In this document: positions 62,680-64,000 of the stretch, piece after piece
Position numbering within the stretch: the first letter of the stretch is position 1
How the letters are laid out: every line of letters begins with the position of its first letter
Assembly: GCF_018691265.1 (NCBI RefSeq)
Contig: NW_024881313.1
Location: 706,501-770,500 of the forward strand
DNA: 64,000 nt
Reading direction: 5' to 3'
Source of the DNA: Tyto alba
Lineage: Eukaryota > Chordata > Aves > Strigiformes > Tytonidae
Position numbers and translations under genes: made by a program
The notes under the pieces: generated by a model
What the model saw: the letters and a program-made list of their open reading frames with translations, nothing else
The model's database searches: none
What the model was told of the DNA's origin: nothing

Positions 62680-64000
62680 GTCAAAGCAACATTTGAAATC
62701 TCTCTAATGTGGATGTAGATACAGTGTAGACATAATGTAGATACAATCAAAATGTGACTGTGGAAGGCCTTACGGTGTGTGAAATGTATATAAACTCTGC
62801 TGGAAGAGAAAGGCAGGCAGACAGCAGGTACAGCGCTGCAGTGTGCTGGTGCTGCAGAAAAATGGTACTGGCAGCACCACTCTGCACAAGGACCCCAAGA
62901 TGACCAAATGAAACTGCTCTGTTTTGCCCATAGTGATTAACTTGAAGCAAAATTGTCATCACATGGTATCATCAGCACACAGGGAAGAAAATTTATTTAA
63001 ATAGCCTGAAATTAACCTGGTGAAGGCAATGAACAATGATGCTGCACGTCACTGTGGACACCCAGACAACTCTACAGATTTTAGGAAGATAATACAGATA
63101 TGTAGAACATTAAATTTATTTTTATTGCTTATTCTCCTATGCCTGATTTTTTTTCTAAGTTAAATACTTCCAAAAAAATTAATGTAATGAGGAAAAGCAG
63201 CACAGAACTATCTCAGGTAGGCAGTCTTTGATGATATTTAGCATTGAAAAAACAATAACAATTAATACTTGGAAAATATTCCTCTGTTTAGTCTAACCAT
63301 GTTCATGGAATTTGTATCAGTTTTTTGTGCATTTCTAGTAGAAAGATTTCTTAATGGGAATATTGACTAAGATAACAGTTGCATGATGCTTTATTGTAAT
63401 TCATTAAAGAAGTTTTTATGTTAAAAGCTATGCCAGAATATTTTCAGCAGTACAAAGCTCACTTTAGATTCATCTGGAAATAGAAATAGTGCCATCTGAC
63501 CTCAGTATATAGTCAAATTATGAATGTTTTATATCAAGTATCTGAGAGATCCCCGCTGGGTTAATGTCTTCCACATCACAAAGATAAGAAGAAATAACGT
63601 TAATTCTAAATTATTAGAGCTTTCTAGGAAGCTCACAGTAATAGATGACTAATGTTAGAGAATGTTTAAAATAATACATAAATTAATCTTCTAAGAAATC
63701 TTCCCAAGGTGCCTGTGATATGCAAATCTCCAGTTTTGCAGGTTCTTCTGTCAGTGCAGCCAACTTCAGTTATAGTAAACAATGTAGGGAGCTGATTTTT
63801 GATACTATATTGGTTGAGGGTAATATTGATGGTTTGTCTGAAAAATGTTGGCCAGTTTTTGAAATCTGTTGATATAATGTATGTATGACAACTGCTAGCA
63901 TGTACAAAAAAAAAATAAGCTCTTGCAAGTTCAAGAATCTTTCAGCAAAAGTTGAGCTTTCCTCACTGATACTGCTGTTACTGAGACAGATTTTTCTTCA

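Larger units (their letters stand above)
57616..64000. other. AT-rich stretch with homopolymers, no gene seen
   Basis: No supported gene. Frames of 60-116 codons (for example 58835-59185 across the TG/CG tract, 60188-60460 and 62330-62569) have no recognisable domain. A minus-strand splice pair bounding 61376-61488 has excellent signals, but all three frames contain stops. Homopolymers at 57747-57761, 57785-57838, 62207-62224 and 62656-62679 are listed separately. Confidence 0.55.

Noticed and set aside
1..64000. CRISPR arrays, prokaryotic operons, prophage, or a novel defence system
   Set aside because: Composition, homopolymers, CR1/MIR/LTR relics and the absence of long frames show vertebrate nuclear DNA. 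No regularly spaced repeat array or gene cluster exists.

Overview
This window looks like nuclear DNA of a vertebrate, most likely a bird. It is AT-rich and CpG-poor, has long poly(A) and poly(T) runs, and holds no convincing protein-coding gene. The longest reading frame (30454-31104, minus) lies inside a long terminal repeat and is a by-product of a 39-bp tandem repeat. The bird assignment rests on sparse repeats of the kinds typical of avian genomes: a CR1 3'-end fragment, an older CR1 coding relic, worn MIR/CORE-SINE copies, and an endogenous-retrovirus LTR of a type I recognise from birds. I cannot name the species or the host gene. The sequence would suit a large intron or an intergenic desert.

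Layout: 1-10.7 kb is plain AT-rich DNA with one antisense LTR 5' fragment (3903-4095). 10.7-25.4 kb carries two MIR-like relics (10700-10882 plus, 15945-16095 minus), a CpG-retaining segment (17300-17600) and several weak exon-like segments. 25.4-31.5 kb has a CR1 3' fragment (25396-25528, minus) and the best-defined element, a solo LTR of about 1.19 kb (30259-31446) flanked by near-matching 5-bp target duplications, with a 39-bp minisatellite inside. 31.5-47.4 kb is mostly featureless except for a small palindromic relic (40916-40980) and a third MIR-like relic (41170-41345). 47.4-47.9 kb is an old CR1 coding fragment, identified from its decayed peptide. 50-58 kb is richer in GC and CpG, with a CpG-enriched stretch (51700-52090), three exon-like segments and a compact CpG island (57190-57615). 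57.6-64 kb returns to AT-rich DNA with homopolymers and a Z-DNA-prone TG/CG tract (58941-58985).

No operon, CRISPR, phage, tRNA or rRNA gene was found. I see no sign of an undescribed multi-gene system. The most checkable leads are the 57.2-57.6 kb CpG island as a possible unannotated promoter, the CpG-retaining segment at 17.3-17.6 kb as a possible conserved regulatory element, and a few short segments with matched splice signals and open frames. All are hypotheses from reading by eye, without alignment or transcript data.
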